A stretch of 64,000 nucleotides of DNA from Flavobacteriaceae bacterium (GTDB lineage: Bacteria > Bacteroidota > Bacteroidia > Flavobacteriales > Flavobacteriaceae). The position numbers and the translations under genes are program-made. This document shows positions 44,001 to 53,798 of the stretch, piece by piece (position 1 is the first letter of the stretch; every line of letters begins with the position of its first letter). The notes beneath the pieces are model-generated. The model was given only the letters and a program-made list of their open reading frames with translations. It was not told the origin of the DNA and ran no database searches. The stretch lies in the NCBI GenBank assembly GCA_018402135.1, contig JAGYJF010000003.1, forward strand, positions 620,001 through 684,000, in the 5' to 3' direction.

Positions 44001-46609
44001 GTAATAATTCAGGAGGGTTTACCGAAGTGAATCAACTTACTATAAATAATCCCAATACGTTTTCAAGTTCAGATTTTAATAATGATGGATACATTGATTT
44101 GGCTGTAAATTCATATGCAGTGGTTAATCATTATTTAGGAGACGGAACTGGTAGTTTTACTTTCACCTCCTCTTTGAATTTAAGCGCTACTCCTTCTGCT
44201 ATTTCTTACAATGATGTTAATAATGATGGCAATGTAGATGTGCTTGTGGCCAACAAAAATATTGTAACTACCTTTCTTACCCCTTCAGATAAAGGGACTG
44301 TATCGGTTAGGCTTGGTGATGGTGCGGGTAATTTTACTACAGGATATGAAATACCGGTTGATTATAAACCCACAGCCTTGGTCATTGATGATTTTAATGG
44401 GGATGGATTTAAAGATTTTGCAAGCACCAGTGAAGTGAATGGCAACGTATCAATAAAATTTGGAGATGGAACAGGTAATTTTACAGGAAATACCCAAGTT
44501 ATAGTAGGCGATAATCCTGGTTCAATAGTGATAGGTAATTTTAATGGGGATTGTTTTCCCGATTTGGCTGTAGCCAATACTGCGAGTAATACGGTTTCTA
44601 TTCGATATGGCGATAATTTGGGTAATTTTTCAGGAACTACCAATATTGCTGTAGGTGCGTCTCCAAAAGGATTAATTATAGGAGATTTTAATTCGGATGG
44701 ATTGCAAGATTTGTTTGTTGAAAACACAGACACTTCACTTTCGTCAATCCTTACGAATACTAGTCTTTTACCAATGCCTGTTATTGATTTTGTTTTACCA
44801 TCAAATGGTGTCCCCGGAGATACGGTTACAATCAGTGGTGCCCAATTTGGATCGTCTCCTACGGTAACTATTGGTGGCGTTTCTATGACGGTTGTTAGTA
44901 ATACATTAACAAGTATTGATGTGGTGTTACCAAGTGGAATAAATGGTGGTGACATCGTTGTTTCTAATAGTTGCGGACAATCTTTATTGGGCAGTCCATA
45001 CTTATACGGAACGACCACCTACACCTACAACAACGGTTGGTTAACGGCAGACCCTACAGGAGTGTCATTATCTGCAGATATGATTATTGTAGAGCAGGGC
45101 GATGTTATCCTAGCAAGCGACACCAATTTTGATAGTTTAACCATAGCACCAGGGGCATCTGTAACGGTAGGTACGGGAGTCACCATAACGGCATCCACGG
45201 CTATTACTTTAGCATCTACTTCGAGTTTATTTTCTAGTTTAATTGTAGATGGTGTTATAAACGGTACCGTAACCTATAACCGTTACACAGCGTTAATTGG
45301 CTCACAACCAACAGGCACTAACGATTTAATAGCCGCACCCTTGGTAGGCCAGGCGTTTGGAGATTTTGCAGCAGTCAATCCTAATTTAGCAGCCTCAGGC
45401 AATATACGCGCTTTTGCACCCTATAATACCACTGCAGGAGCCTATCAAAATTATAACACGGTCACCAATGCCACAACACCGTTAACAGCAGGTATAGGGT
45501 ATAGAGCCGCTACAGTAGACGGCAGTACCTTGGCATTTACAGGTCTAGCACATGCAACAGACGTATTAGGTATAGTACTATCAGATGCGGCAGCAGGTAA
45601 TGCTTGGAATCTTATAGGCAACCCTTACCCGTCTTATTTAGATTTTGGAAGCTTTTTTGAGCTAAACAAAACGCAGTTTAATAGCGAAGGGGTTTATCAG
45701 GCTATTTATGGTTATGACGGAGATGCTTCAAATGGCTGGACGGTTTGGAACGCCGCAACGATAGCAGATCCTGCTATAAGCGAATTAATAGCGCCAGGTC
45801 AAGCCTTCTTTGTAAAGTCAAAAGTAGGGGGTGGCTTAGTAGATTTTACAACAGCCATGCGAAGAACAGGAAGAGCCGATGATTTTATTATTGGCAGAAC
45901 AAGCCCATTAGATGTGGCTTTGGCTAGCCTTAGGTTAAGCAGTGCTACCAACACAGCAACCACGTCAATATACTTTATAGAAGGGACTACCAGAGGTTTA
46001 GATGTGGGATATGATGCTGCTACTTATGGGGGTAGTGCCCCAGAGTTTTCAATAGTTTCGTATTTAGTAGAAGCCAACACAGGTTTGCCTATGGCGATAC
46101 AAAGTTTACCTTATAGCGCATTAACTGATATAGAGGTCCCCCTTGGTGTAAATTCTGATGCTACGGTAAGTATAAGCATCAGCTTAGACCCTTTAACCAC
46201 ACAACTACCTCAGGGTATAGAAGTGTACTTAGAAGATAGAGTAGCCCATACCTTTACCTTACTTAATACTACAAGTTATAACCACACCCCACCCACAGAT
46301 TTAAGTGGTGTAGGGAGATATTACCTCAGATTTGGCACACAGACCCTAGGTGTAGGGTCTACAGATTTAGAAGGCTTACAGATATATACAGAAAGTAGTT
46401 TAAAAACGATTGTAATAGCAGGTCAGTTATACGGGCCGTCTAAGGCTTACTTATACGATTTACAAGGCCGTTTGGTATTCAGCCAAGCCTTAGATGTATC
46501 GCGCCGTGCAAATAGTATAGACGCATCAAAGCTTAGTGATGCTGTGTATGTGATAAAGGTTGTAAATGACCAGCGGACAAAAACGCAAAAGCTAGTAATT
46601 AAGAATTAA
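41063..46609 (+). CDS. Giant T9SS-secreted M43-like metalloprotease with FG-GAP repeats
   Basis: A 1848-aa secreted protein. In order: a signal peptide (1-20); a pappalysin-like (M43) zinc protease domain (about 75-375) with HEIGHALNLYH at 255-265 and Met-turn-like NFMNYT near 345; a GEVED domain (about 390-550, ending DYGQAEDYPIYL); two Listeria-Bacteroides InlB repeats (about 553-710); at least six FG-GAP/VCBS-like repeats (about 905-1230, DFNNDGxxD patterns); an IPT/TIG domain (about 1245-1315); a beta-rich region; and a type A T9SS sorting domain at the end (LYDLQGRLVFSQ...YVIKVVNDQ). The usual Gly of the HExxHxxGxxH motif is Asn262. Probably cell-surface proteolysis or adhesion. Confidence 0.85.
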   Translation: MKKYLLLILITFLVSVQAYSQVRCAFDDILEAEFALDPSYKISVNEVNDIIQQQIQRQKMSSRFSDNTSLTGGNTVYIPVVFHIINNGGSEGAYDNPSDASVISTVDYLNKVYDGTWNGDGGSILGVGDINIKFVLATKDPDNNSTTGINRVNASGVGEYSSYGLKRNGETGIDEQTLKNLSRWDPFKYYNIWVVHEIDGCGGVPNNCASWTGGFAYFPYEPVGISSVSVAVQRDRDGTVMLATGMAPGNALLPHEIGHALNLYHPFQGVDANNACPPTDPTQGDLCADTDPINNPQGLGNQYSGYARDASPYTLPNPNICANGIAYNEFTEKNFMNYTFTTRLFTPDQKDRMKASTMSTIREGLSTSWANNRGDYPTTWIAPRAANVTPVTGSLGLTNYFAGIYRVELNDMIVNSLVTKEDGGYLDNTTKWYDLFSIEAGSTYTMNVNLLNSNNNQLGVYIDYNNDGVFNETTEKIFLNTNIPVSEGVGVTLKKSITFTVPASSGMAIGSIVRMRVINDLSSIYGPPAVSGSSSTLDYGQAEDYPIYLGSNNIITFDANGGEGTMEDQTFAFNASANLTVNAFTRTGYTFAGWNTAADGSGTSYADEASYTMSVAADVTLYAQWSINTYVVQFNTNGGSGSMPDQSITYLASANLSANNYIIWKTGATFSGWNTAPDGSGTAYENGQSFTMSAAANVTLYARWISSGGGGTQLFVRLLNTIKNSNSSTLNTVTMTLDADSSTSMDQFKQNIAEFTNVLPENQILVYQYKILENGRTLADYNIQNESLLKMVAVNLYPSSYLLAGGNTTLNTVMPDGTVYSNATATTTPNFMGALSIDVASGEVTIQNASPAGTYIIQVEKNYVNENNVTLGVQRQTFNLTVYDAPVVQGSFNAPVNASLVVNGIKTQSGNFNNDNILDIITLTENELICGLGNGQGGFVNTITSFNLLNPLGIQVLDFNNDGVNDVIVFGVDNSLVFAGNNSGGFTEVNQLTINNPNTFSSSDFNNDGYIDLAVNSYAVVNHYLGDGTGSFTFTSSLNLSATPSAISYNDVNNDGNVDVLVANKNIVTTFLTPSDKGTVSVRLGDGAGNFTTGYEIPVDYKPTALVIDDFNGDGFKDFASTSEVNGNVSIKFGDGTGNFTGNTQVIVGDNPGSIVIGNFNGDCFPDLAVANTASNTVSIRYGDNLGNFSGTTNIAVGASPKGLIIGDFNSDGLQDLFVENTDTSLSSILTNTSLLPMPVIDFVLPSNGVPGDTVTISGAQFGSSPTVTIGGVSMTVVSNTLTSIDVVLPSGINGGDIVVSNSCGQSLLGSPYLYGTTTYTYNNGWLTADPTGVSLSADMIIVEQGDVILASDTNFDSLTIAPGASVTVGTGVTITASTAITLASTSSLFSSLIVDGVINGTVTYNRYTALIGSQPTGTNDLIAAPLVGQAFGDFAAVNPNLAASGNIRAFAPYNTTAGAYQNYNTVTNATTPLTAGIGYRAATVDGSTLAFTGLAHATDVLGIVLSDAAAGNAWNLIGNPYPSYLDFGSFFELNKTQFNSEGVYQAIYGYDGDASNGWTVWNAATIADPAISELIAPGQAFFVKSKVGGGLVDFTTAMRRTGRADDFIIGRTSPLDVALASLRLSSATNTATTSIYFIEGTTRGLDVGYDAATYGGSAPEFSIVSYLVEANTGLPMAIQSLPYSALTDIEVPLGVNSDATVSISISLDPLTTQLPQGIEVYLEDRVAHTFTLLNTTSYNHTPPTDLSGVGRYYLRFGTQTLGVGSTDLEGLQIYTESSLKTIVIAGQLYGPSKAYLYDLQGRLVFSQALDVSRRANSIDASKLSDAVYVIKVVNDQRTKTQKLVIKN

Positions 46610-46621
46610 AAGGGTATAACC

Positions 46622-46744
46622 ATAACGCGAAAAGAAGCAATAACCAAAATGGGTAAGTATGCCGCACTAACAGCGGTAGGGACTTTAATTATATTAAACC
46701 CGCAAAAATCACAGGCACAATACCCACCAGACCCCTGGGGGTAA
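46622..46744 (+). CDS. Small peptide with Tat-like signal, downstream of T9SS protease
   Basis: A short frame 12 bp after the T9SS gene reads TRKEAITKMGKYAALTAVGTLIILNPQKSQAQYPPDPWG and then stops. It has a basic start, a hydrophobic core and an A-x-A-like site followed by a proline-rich tail. I recall similar tiny peptides (RREAI.K.GKYTALTA...NP.KAQA..PP.PG) in flavobacteria; that comparison is from memory. The first ATG is 46649 (31 aa); the full signal would need a rare ATA at 46622 or another unusual start. Function unknown. Confidence 0.5.
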   Translation: MTRKEAITKMGKYAALTAVGTLIILNPQKSQAQYPPDPWG

Positions 46745-47351
46745 TGTGCTAACAGATTAAGCTTATGCTTTTGCTAGTGATTGTATTTAAAATAGCATAT
46801 AGAGAGGTATAAGAGAATAAGCCTTAACAAACAATATGATTATTAGCATACCACTTTGAATTAATAAGAGTTTGGGATTATAAAAAAAAAGTCAATAAAA
46901 CAACTATGGTACTACGAATTTAAAAAAAGTATTTTGTATAACCTTTTGAACAGCTGTGGTTGGTGTAGATATCAAGCTATAAATTTAAGCTACTAATACT
47001 TTGAAAAAATCAATTTATTGGTTCGAAAACAGATCAACAGAGTATATTAAAACATGGAATGATAAATTTTTAAAGGTTGTTTAATGCGCTAACAATAATT
47101 CTTAATTAACTGTTTTTTTGCGTAAATATTTTTTTCAAAGATTCTCTCAAGATTTATATACTGATAAACTTGTTGAGATTGCCTTTAAACCACTTAAAAT
47201 AAGGGATACGGAACTTAAAAGTGAAATAAAATATATTCATGCTGAAGAATCACAATAACTTTTTCAGTTTACTAACAATGATTTTTTTGTGTTAAAAAAC
47301 GATGAGTTAAAAATATTATTAAGAGTTATTATATTTTCAATATACAAGTGA
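46745..47351. other. AT-rich intergenic region between surface locus and PUL
   Basis: About 600 bp with no recognisable gene. The only sizeable frame is a 46-codon stretch at 47118-47258 (TTG start, ending KSEIKYIHAEESQ), which I cannot assign and which may be a decayed fragment. The region separates two convergent units, so terminators are expected, but no strong hairpin was seen. Confidence 0.4.
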
Positions 47352-49190
47352 TTAATAATACCTTAATCCATATCCAAATTCATATAAGGGCACAATCGAT
47401 TGATCCCAAAAATTCGGGCCATATTTATTTTCAAAATCTTCCTCAGATTTAGGCCAGGAATGTGGCAGCTTGCCTTTGAAGTCATGATCTCCAAATAAGA
47501 CCTCTGCAATACCAGCTCCTTCTGAGCCTGGTAACCAAGCTGCAATGAAAGCATCAGAAATTTTAATTTGTTCGGTTACTACTAGTGGCCGCCCAGAAAT
47601 TAAAATTACAACCGTTTTAATTCCCATGTCAGTATAAGTAGTAATATATTTTTGATGTTCCTCGCTTAAGGTTAATTTATGGGCTCCATTACCGTCACCT
47701 ATATCTCCAAACATTTCTGCATAAGGGGTTTCACCAACAACAATTATAGCAATATCCGCATCTGTATGCTTTTCCGTTGCCTTTTCATCATAAACAACTA
47801 GTCCTTCTGCTGTGTTTTTAATGCCGTCCATTATTGTTGTTGCTCCTTTATAGTTATCGTGTGTGCCTTGCCATTGAATCGTCCAGCCACCAGACTGTAG
47901 TCCAGAGTTATTGGCATGTTCGCCAATTACAACAATTTTTTTTATTTTTTTCTCTATCGGAAGTAAGTTCTTTGCGTTTTTTAATAAAACTAAAGACTCT
48001 CTAACTGCTTGTCTTGCTTTATTTCTATGCGCTTCACATCCTATTTTATTTACCAATTCTGGGTCAGGAAATGGATTTTTAAATAAACCCAATCGAAATT
48101 TTTGTCTCAAAATCCTTCTTACCGCATCATCGATTCGTTTATGATTAATATCCCCGTTTAAAATCCCTGTTTTTACGCCATTTTGAAAAATGTCCAAATC
48201 TCCATCAACAGCCATAACCATATCTACTCCAGCATTTATAATAGCATTTGCTCCAAATCTCGAGTAACCTTTCCAATCGGAAATTACAATACCATCAAAT
48301 CCCATCCCTATTTTAAGGGTATCAGTAATCAATACTTTATGTGCATGCATGGGAACATTTGATATAGAATTAAAAGACACCATAACAGATCCAACACCAG
48401 ACGATACAGCTTCTCTATAGGGTGGAAGTAAGATTTCACTTATCTCCTGCATGCTTAAAGAGGTATAACCACCTTCTTGACCAAAATCTGTGGAACCATC
48501 ACCAACAAAATGTTTGGCTGTAGCCATTACTGTTTTTTTATCTGATAACACTCCTTGGTGACCTCTGATTGATGCTTTTACAAGTTCGCTCGTTAGTACG
48601 GTACTTTCTGAAAAGCCTTCATAAACACGCCCCCATTTTTCATTAAAAGGTATTGCAATGCAAGGGGAAAATGTCCAGTTAAATCCAGTTGCTTGGGTCT
48701 CCATGGCTGTTATTGAAGCAGCTTCTTCAACCAACTTTGAATTTCTGGAGGCACCAAGACCAATATTATGTGGAAATATGGTAGCCCCGTCGAATGTATT
48801 TTGCCCATGTACAGCGTCTACTGCAAATAACAATGGAATACCCAGTCTGGTGGATAAAGCCATTTTTTGAAGTTCTATAAATCGGTCTTGCCATTCTTTA
48901 GCATCGGCTCCCGGTGTTGGTCCTTGGGTGTGTATAACCGACCCAATAAATTTACTACTAATATCTTCATCTACAATGTCATCAAAATGTCTAACTTGAG
49001 ACATCTGACCTATTTTTTCATCTAACGTCATTAACGCTAACAATGAATCTACTTTTTGTTCTATTAAAGTATCAGAGTTGGAATGGTATGATGGTACATT
49101 TTTACAGGAATTGAGCAAATAAGAGCTTACGGTAATAACTAAAATTTTTATTAAATTTTTTTTCAAGTTGAATAAGATATATCTAGGCAC
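47352..49190 (-). CDS. GH3 beta-glucosidase, lipoprotein
   Basis: Exo-acting beta-glucosidase of glycoside hydrolase family 3, 612 aa, the last gene of the PUL. A lipoprotein-type signal ends LLNSC, so it is anchored to a membrane facing the periplasm or surface. Landmarks are the N-terminal barrel with RLGIPLLFAVDAVHGQNTF, ATAKHFVGDG, the nucleophile Asp near 305 in GIVISDWKGY, and the C-terminal domain with VVIGEHAN and LPGSEGAGIAEVLFGD. The start is GTG at 49190 or TTG at 49169; the latter gives a neater signal peptide. It would split glucose from beta-linked gluco-oligosaccharides. It lies 7 bp from the transporter gene. Confidence 0.92.
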   Translation of the reverse strand: MPRYILFNLKKNLIKILVITVSSYLLNSCKNVPSYHSNSDTLIEQKVDSLLALMTLDEKIGQMSQVRHFDDIVDEDISSKFIGSVIHTQGPTPGADAKEWQDRFIELQKMALSTRLGIPLLFAVDAVHGQNTFDGATIFPHNIGLGASRNSKLVEEAASITAMETQATGFNWTFSPCIAIPFNEKWGRVYEGFSESTVLTSELVKASIRGHQGVLSDKKTVMATAKHFVGDGSTDFGQEGGYTSLSMQEISEILLPPYREAVSSGVGSVMVSFNSISNVPMHAHKVLITDTLKIGMGFDGIVISDWKGYSRFGANAIINAGVDMVMAVDGDLDIFQNGVKTGILNGDINHKRIDDAVRRILRQKFRLGLFKNPFPDPELVNKIGCEAHRNKARQAVRESLVLLKNAKNLLPIEKKIKKIVVIGEHANNSGLQSGGWTIQWQGTHDNYKGATTIMDGIKNTAEGLVVYDEKATEKHTDADIAIIVVGETPYAEMFGDIGDGNGAHKLTLSEEHQKYITTYTDMGIKTVVILISGRPLVVTEQIKISDAFIAAWLPGSEGAGIAEVLFGDHDFKGKLPHSWPKSEEDFENKYGPNFWDQSIVPLYEFGYGLRYY

Positions 49191-49197
49191 TTCCGAT

Positions 49198-50721
49198 TTA
49201 TTTTAATTGATTTCTAATCAGTAATTCTTCAACTTCTTCTAAGGTTTTACCTTTGGTTTCGATAACGTATTTTATAACAAATAACAAAGATAAAAATCCC
49301 ATTGCAGCGTAAATTGCAAAGGTTAATGTTGGCCCTAGATTTGTAAGTTCCCATGGGAAAAATTGAGTAACGGTGTAACTCACTAATGAATTAAAAAAGC
49401 CGACTATAGAAATTGCAATGCCCTTGACGTTGCCAGGAAAAATTTCAGAGAGTAAGGTCCACATTACAGGACCAAGGGATATGGCAAAAGCGGCAACGTA
49501 TAAAAGAATTGCAACCAAAACTAAAGTTGCATTTATATTTATAAATTTCTTAACCTCATTACGCTTGAAGTCGGTTAATTGCGATTCATTTAGAATTGAA
49601 TTAAGTGAGTTGAATAACTCGGTTTGAGAATTAAACGATTGTCCCTCTAAGTTTTTTACAGCTAATCTAATTTCAGTATTTGCAACTTTATGAATTTGAC
49701 TCGTTTTTAAATCATAAGTAGCGTTATTAAATGCTAAAGTTGCCATGGTCAGCGCCACAGTCATGGTTGCGGTGCCAATAATTAAAAGTGGTTTTCGTCC
49801 CAATCTGTCTATAAGTCTAATGGCAACTAGTGTAAACACTAAATTTGTTAAACCCACCACGATGGCTTGTAAAAAAGAGGAATCCGTGCTTCCACCGGCT
49901 TGCTCAAATATAGTTGGCGCGTAATAAAATATGGCATTTATTCCGGTTATCTGCTGAAAAAAAGCAATCCCAAATGCAATAATCATAATATTGCGAAGTC
50001 GACTGCTAAACAATTGTGAAAACGTGCCTTTCTTTTCTTTTTTTGCAATTCCTCTTTGAATTTCATCTATGGTGGCCAAAGCATAGGCCTTACCGCCAAT
50101 TTTAGTTAGGATAGTTTCTGCGATTTCAATAAGATTTAAGTTTTGAATTAACCATCTCGGACTCTTTGGAATTATGAAAAGCGCTAGAAAATATATAAAA
50201 GCCGGAACGGCTTCTACTCCCAACATCCATCTCCAACTTTCTCCTTCTATATCTTTTAGAAAATAGTTAGAAAAATAAGCCACTGATATTCCCAAAACAA
50301 TATTCAATTGATTTAAGGACACCAAACTTCCTCTTAATTTTGGCGGTGCTATTTCAGCTATATATATAGGAGCAATTAAGATGGCACAACCAATACCTAT
50401 TCCACCAATAATTCTTGCTATAATAAATTCAGTATAACCCGTTGCCAAAGCAGACCATAGTGCCGAAACTGTAAAGAGTATTGCAGTTACTATAAGTATA
50501 TTCTTTCTGCCAAATTTATCACTTAGAGGTCCAGCAGAAATATTACCAGCCATAGCACCAAATATTACACAACCTACCGAGAAACCAAGTTCCCAGTCGG
50601 TCATGCTAAAATATTCGCTAATTCCACCTACCGCGCCAGAAATAACCGCACTGTCAAATCCTAAAAGAAACCCGCCTAAAGCGACTATAAAACTGATTGC
50701 AATAGTATACGATTTGTTCAT
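49198..50721 (-). CDS. MFS sugar porter
   Basis: Inner-membrane sugar:proton symporter of the major facilitator superfamily, 507 aa, 12 helices. Sugar-porter signatures are GFLLGFDSAVISGA in helix 1, SDKFGRKN between helices 2 and 3, KSPRWLI after helix 6, DRLGRKPLLI between helices 8 and 9, and ETKGKTLEEVEELL at the C-terminus. A soluble insert of about 60 residues (about 340-400) sits between helices 9 and 10. In this PUL it would take up glucose released by the GH3, GH16 and GH30 enzymes. Confidence 0.92.
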   Translation of the reverse strand: MNKSYTIAISFIVALGGFLLGFDSAVISGAVGGISEYFSMTDWELGFSVGCVIFGAMAGNISAGPLSDKFGRKNILIVTAILFTVSALWSALATGYTEFIIARIIGGIGIGCAILIAPIYIAEIAPPKLRGSLVSLNQLNIVLGISVAYFSNYFLKDIEGESWRWMLGVEAVPAFIYFLALFIIPKSPRWLIQNLNLIEIAETILTKIGGKAYALATIDEIQRGIAKKEKKGTFSQLFSSRLRNIMIIAFGIAFFQQITGINAIFYYAPTIFEQAGGSTDSSFLQAIVVGLTNLVFTLVAIRLIDRLGRKPLLIIGTATMTVALTMATLAFNNATYDLKTSQIHKVANTEIRLAVKNLEGQSFNSQTELFNSLNSILNESQLTDFKRNEVKKFININATLVLVAILLYVAAFAISLGPVMWTLLSEIFPGNVKGIAISIVGFFNSLVSYTVTQFFPWELTNLGPTLTFAIYAAMGFLSLLFVIKYVIETKGKTLEEVEELLIRNQLK

Positions 50722-50746
50722 GTTTTGAGATTATTAGGTTTGAATT

Positions 50747-52228
50747 CTAATACAAAATAGTTTGCATGGCGTGTGGCTCTATTTCGATGCGTGCTTCACT
50801 TTCGTCTACAATAAACTTATAGGCTATTTTATTGTCTGTTGAATTCATCACTACAGTAACCATCTGACCATCTTTATTTTTAAAGGTTGTGCTTTCAATA
50901 GTGCTTCGACTTGTTGTTGTACTCACACGAACTGCACCTGGCTTAATGAATTTAGAAAAATGACCAATATAAAAGTAGGTCGGTGTATATATAAGCTCTC
51001 CTGTTTTTGTATTGGCATGAATCGGTGCAAAACAGAAATTCTCTACATGGTTAGGACCACCACGTTCATCTAATAAGATATTCCAATCTGTCCAACCTAC
51101 AACTCCGTTGTTAAAATCGTTAATCATAGAATTACCATAGCGTTCTGCATTTGGCCAAAATTGAAGTTTTTCTGAATCAAATTTTTCTTGACACCCTTCA
51201 GTGAATAATAGCTTTTTAGTGGGAAAAGATTCATTAATGTTTTTAAGATTATCGTATTTAGGTAATCCGCCAGACCAAGTCTCATACCAGTGAAATCCAA
51301 TGCCCCAAGCATATTTTGAAGCCTCAGGGTCTTCAAATATAGTATGGGCCCTGTCTGTGATCAAATCTCTATTATGATCCCATACCACAATATTTTTATC
51401 TCCTAAGCCAGCTTTTTCCAGCGTTGGCCCTAAGTAATCCTTTAAAAAATCACGTTCTTCTTCTGCTGTATAGATACACGATTCCCATCGTTGTACTGCC
51501 ATGGGTTCATTTTGTATGGTTAACCCCCAAACTGGAATACCTTCTGCTTCATAAGCTTCGATAAACTTAACGTAATAATTGGCCCAAGATTGACGATATT
51601 CTGGTAGTAACTTGCCGCCTTGAAGCATGTTGTTATTAGTTTTCATAAATGCAGGAGGGCTCCACGGACTGGCATAAAACACTAAATCTTCGCCTATTAA
51701 ATCAATAGCTTGTTTTATAAAGGGTAGTCTTTTTTCTTTGTCTTTTTCAATTGAAAACGTTTTTAACGCTGTGTCTCCTTCTTCTATATAAGTATGGATA
51801 CCGAGGCCAAAATCACTACTATGAATACTTGTTCTAATGATATTATAACCAATTCCATCTTTACCAAAATACGCTAGAAGTAAAGAGTTTTGTTGCTCTG
51901 GATTTAGGGATGAAAAAACTTCAGCTGCTGCATCGGTTATTGCGCCTCCAATGCCTAAGTAAGTTTGGAAAGTTTTACGGGGATTTACAAAAATGGCGAC
52001 CTCGGTTTCTAAAGTCTGAACTTTATGTGTAAACCTTTGCTCAGCAGTTTTTGTCAATCTCAGTTTTGTGTCTTTTGCAGTAGTATATATTTTAAGAGTC
52101 TTGTAGTTGTAGTTTACTGAAGTTGAAATGGTTTGGTTTTCAACAGGTTCTGTCTCTTCATGCTTGGAATTGTTACAAGCCACCAAGAGAAATAATAGGA
52201 CGATAAATTTAAAATGCTTTTGAATCAA
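50747..52228 (-). CDS. GH30 glycoside hydrolase, lipoprotein
   Basis: Family 30 enzyme (glucosylceramidase/endo-beta-1,6-glucanase group), 493 aa with a lipoprotein signal (LLFLLVAC, Cys18). The acid/base is Glu241 in GLTIQNEPMA and the nucleophile Glu344 in LLFTEGCQEK. The GIGGAITDAAAEVF and SPWSPPAFMKTN segments are typical. In marine Bacteroidetes such enzymes cut beta-1,6-glucose branches of laminarin, which fits the neighbouring GH16 and GH3; the specificity here is inferred. Confidence 0.9.
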   Translation of the reverse strand: MIQKHFKFIVLLFLLVACNNSKHEETEPVENQTISTSVNYNYKTLKIYTTAKDTKLRLTKTAEQRFTHKVQTLETEVAIFVNPRKTFQTYLGIGGAITDAAAEVFSSLNPEQQNSLLLAYFGKDGIGYNIIRTSIHSSDFGLGIHTYIEEGDTALKTFSIEKDKEKRLPFIKQAIDLIGEDLVFYASPWSPPAFMKTNNNMLQGGKLLPEYRQSWANYYVKFIEAYEAEGIPVWGLTIQNEPMAVQRWESCIYTAEEERDFLKDYLGPTLEKAGLGDKNIVVWDHNRDLITDRAHTIFEDPEASKYAWGIGFHWYETWSGGLPKYDNLKNINESFPTKKLLFTEGCQEKFDSEKLQFWPNAERYGNSMINDFNNGVVGWTDWNILLDERGGPNHVENFCFAPIHANTKTGELIYTPTYFYIGHFSKFIKPGAVRVSTTTSRSTIESTTFKNKDGQMVTVVMNSTDNKIAYKFIVDESEARIEIEPHAMQTILY

Positions 52229-52274
52229 AATATTATTTGAAATATTTAAAGTAGTTATGTTATTCTGTGTAGGA

Positions 52275-53648
52275 TTATAAATTAATTATAGCAGTATCTA
52301 ACCAATTTAGCCTATCTAAAATCCAGCTTCTAAGGTATTCTGTTTCGGTATTATAGGAATTTCCTACAAAATTATTTGGCCATACGTACTGATCTAAAAT
52401 CTGCCATTTCTGAAAATTTTCTTCGATAGCTCCCGATAAAGTGAGTGTTTCAATATAGGTGTCAATTTTTTGATTTAATGCAGAATCAGAAAACACATTA
52501 CTTCTAAGTTCCTGCCAGCGTGATTGTAGTTGCGCAACAAACGCCGGGTCTTCTAAGAGGCGATCCCACCAAAAAGGAATTTGCCAAAAATCATCGGGAC
52601 ATCTTTCGTTAAATTTGTAAGCCCATCCACTTGTCGAGCCACCACCACAATAGTCTGCATTGCCAAAGGCCAGATTGAAATCCCAGATAGGACCCATTTC
52701 CAACTTTTCATTCTTATCCTTAACCAGCCATGTACTTAGCCTGTAGCCATCTACATTGTTTGCTAATTCATTCAACAAAAAGAAATCTATAAAACTCTGT
52801 GGTTCAATATACGCGGCATAGCCACTATCTGGGTCTGTAAAATCATCTCCCGCCAGGGCGTTTTCAAAACTAGCCATGTAGTATTGTATATAGCTGCTTT
52901 GTTCGGCCGTAATATCGTCCTCGTCCGGCGTATCGTATAAGAAAAATATTTGCTGCCCACCGATAGAGACATTAGGGGAATGTTGGGAAGCGAAAGAATT
53001 AGCACTGTTATAGTTTGTCCCACCGGCATCTGCCTTATCTATTTTTAAAATATAACCACCCGTTAAATCTTCGCCACTATTTTCATCGACCTTCAGCTTG
53101 TTGATATCGATACGATTGTTATCTCTTTTTAGTTTTTCCATCAGTACATAAACACCATTATAACTGTTGTTGATGTAGACATCAACAAACTGCACACGGC
53201 TTGCATAACGCTCTATATCTCTGGATAAATCGTAAATTAAAACATTTCTAAAAAGAGCTTTATCACTATAAGGGGCGTAAAGAATCCAATCTTCTTCCTC
53301 TGGAAAACCTAATAATGAAACATCTAAATCTTCATTTTGCTCATCTCTGGTTTCAAAACCAAACTGTTTTTTAGGAAACATCTGAGAGCTACTGCCTCGT
53401 ATTTCAATACCAATCATGCCTTCGTAATCCGTAACATCGTTCACCTTTATTTGCATTTGGGCATCTATTTTGGGCTCGTCCACTATTTCGTTACCATTTG
53501 TGTTTATTTCTACTCTAGGTAGCCTGTTTTCTGCTAAGATTTCCTCAGTTACATTATCGGGGATAGGACCTGTTAGCTCTGGATCATTACACGAAAAGCA
53601 TAATAAGAATAGCAGCTTAAATAATAAAAATTGGTATTTGACTTTCAT
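52275..53648 (-). CDS. CotH-family protein, lipoprotein
   Basis: A 457-aa lipoprotein (signal ending LLCFSC) of the CotH kinase-like family. Motifs seen are GVYVLMEKLKRDNNRIDINKL, GGYILKIDKADAGG, and GPIWDFNLAFGNADY with the conserved metal-binding Asp. Spore-coat CotH from Bacillus is a protein kinase; secreted CotH proteins also occur beside carbohydrate-active genes. Its task in this PUL is unknown: it may modify or anchor a partner. Confidence 0.85.
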   Translation of the reverse strand: MKVKYQFLLFKLLFLLCFSCNDPELTGPIPDNVTEEILAENRLPRVEINTNGNEIVDEPKIDAQMQIKVNDVTDYEGMIGIEIRGSSSQMFPKKQFGFETRDEQNEDLDVSLLGFPEEEDWILYAPYSDKALFRNVLIYDLSRDIERYASRVQFVDVYINNSYNGVYVLMEKLKRDNNRIDINKLKVDENSGEDLTGGYILKIDKADAGGTNYNSANSFASQHSPNVSIGGQQIFFLYDTPDEDDITAEQSSYIQYYMASFENALAGDDFTDPDSGYAAYIEPQSFIDFFLLNELANNVDGYRLSTWLVKDKNEKLEMGPIWDFNLAFGNADYCGGGSTSGWAYKFNERCPDDFWQIPFWWDRLLEDPAFVAQLQSRWQELRSNVFSDSALNQKIDTYIETLTLSGAIEENFQKWQILDQYVWPNNFVGNSYNTETEYLRSWILDRLNWLDTAIINL

Positions 53649-53798
53649 GAATGACGTTACGGGGAATAAATAAATATTAAAATTAAATATTTGATATTAT
53701 TACACTTGGCATTGTGTTTATTTATCGAGCTATTTTAAGTTCCATTTACCACAGGTTAGTATATCTTCTAACTTAAATCTTTACTTTTATTAACCAAA

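Noticed and set aside
47118..47258. 46-codon open frame (TTG start, ending KYIHAEESQ)
   Set aside because: Short, weak start and no recognised similarity; mentioned only as a possible decayed fragment.
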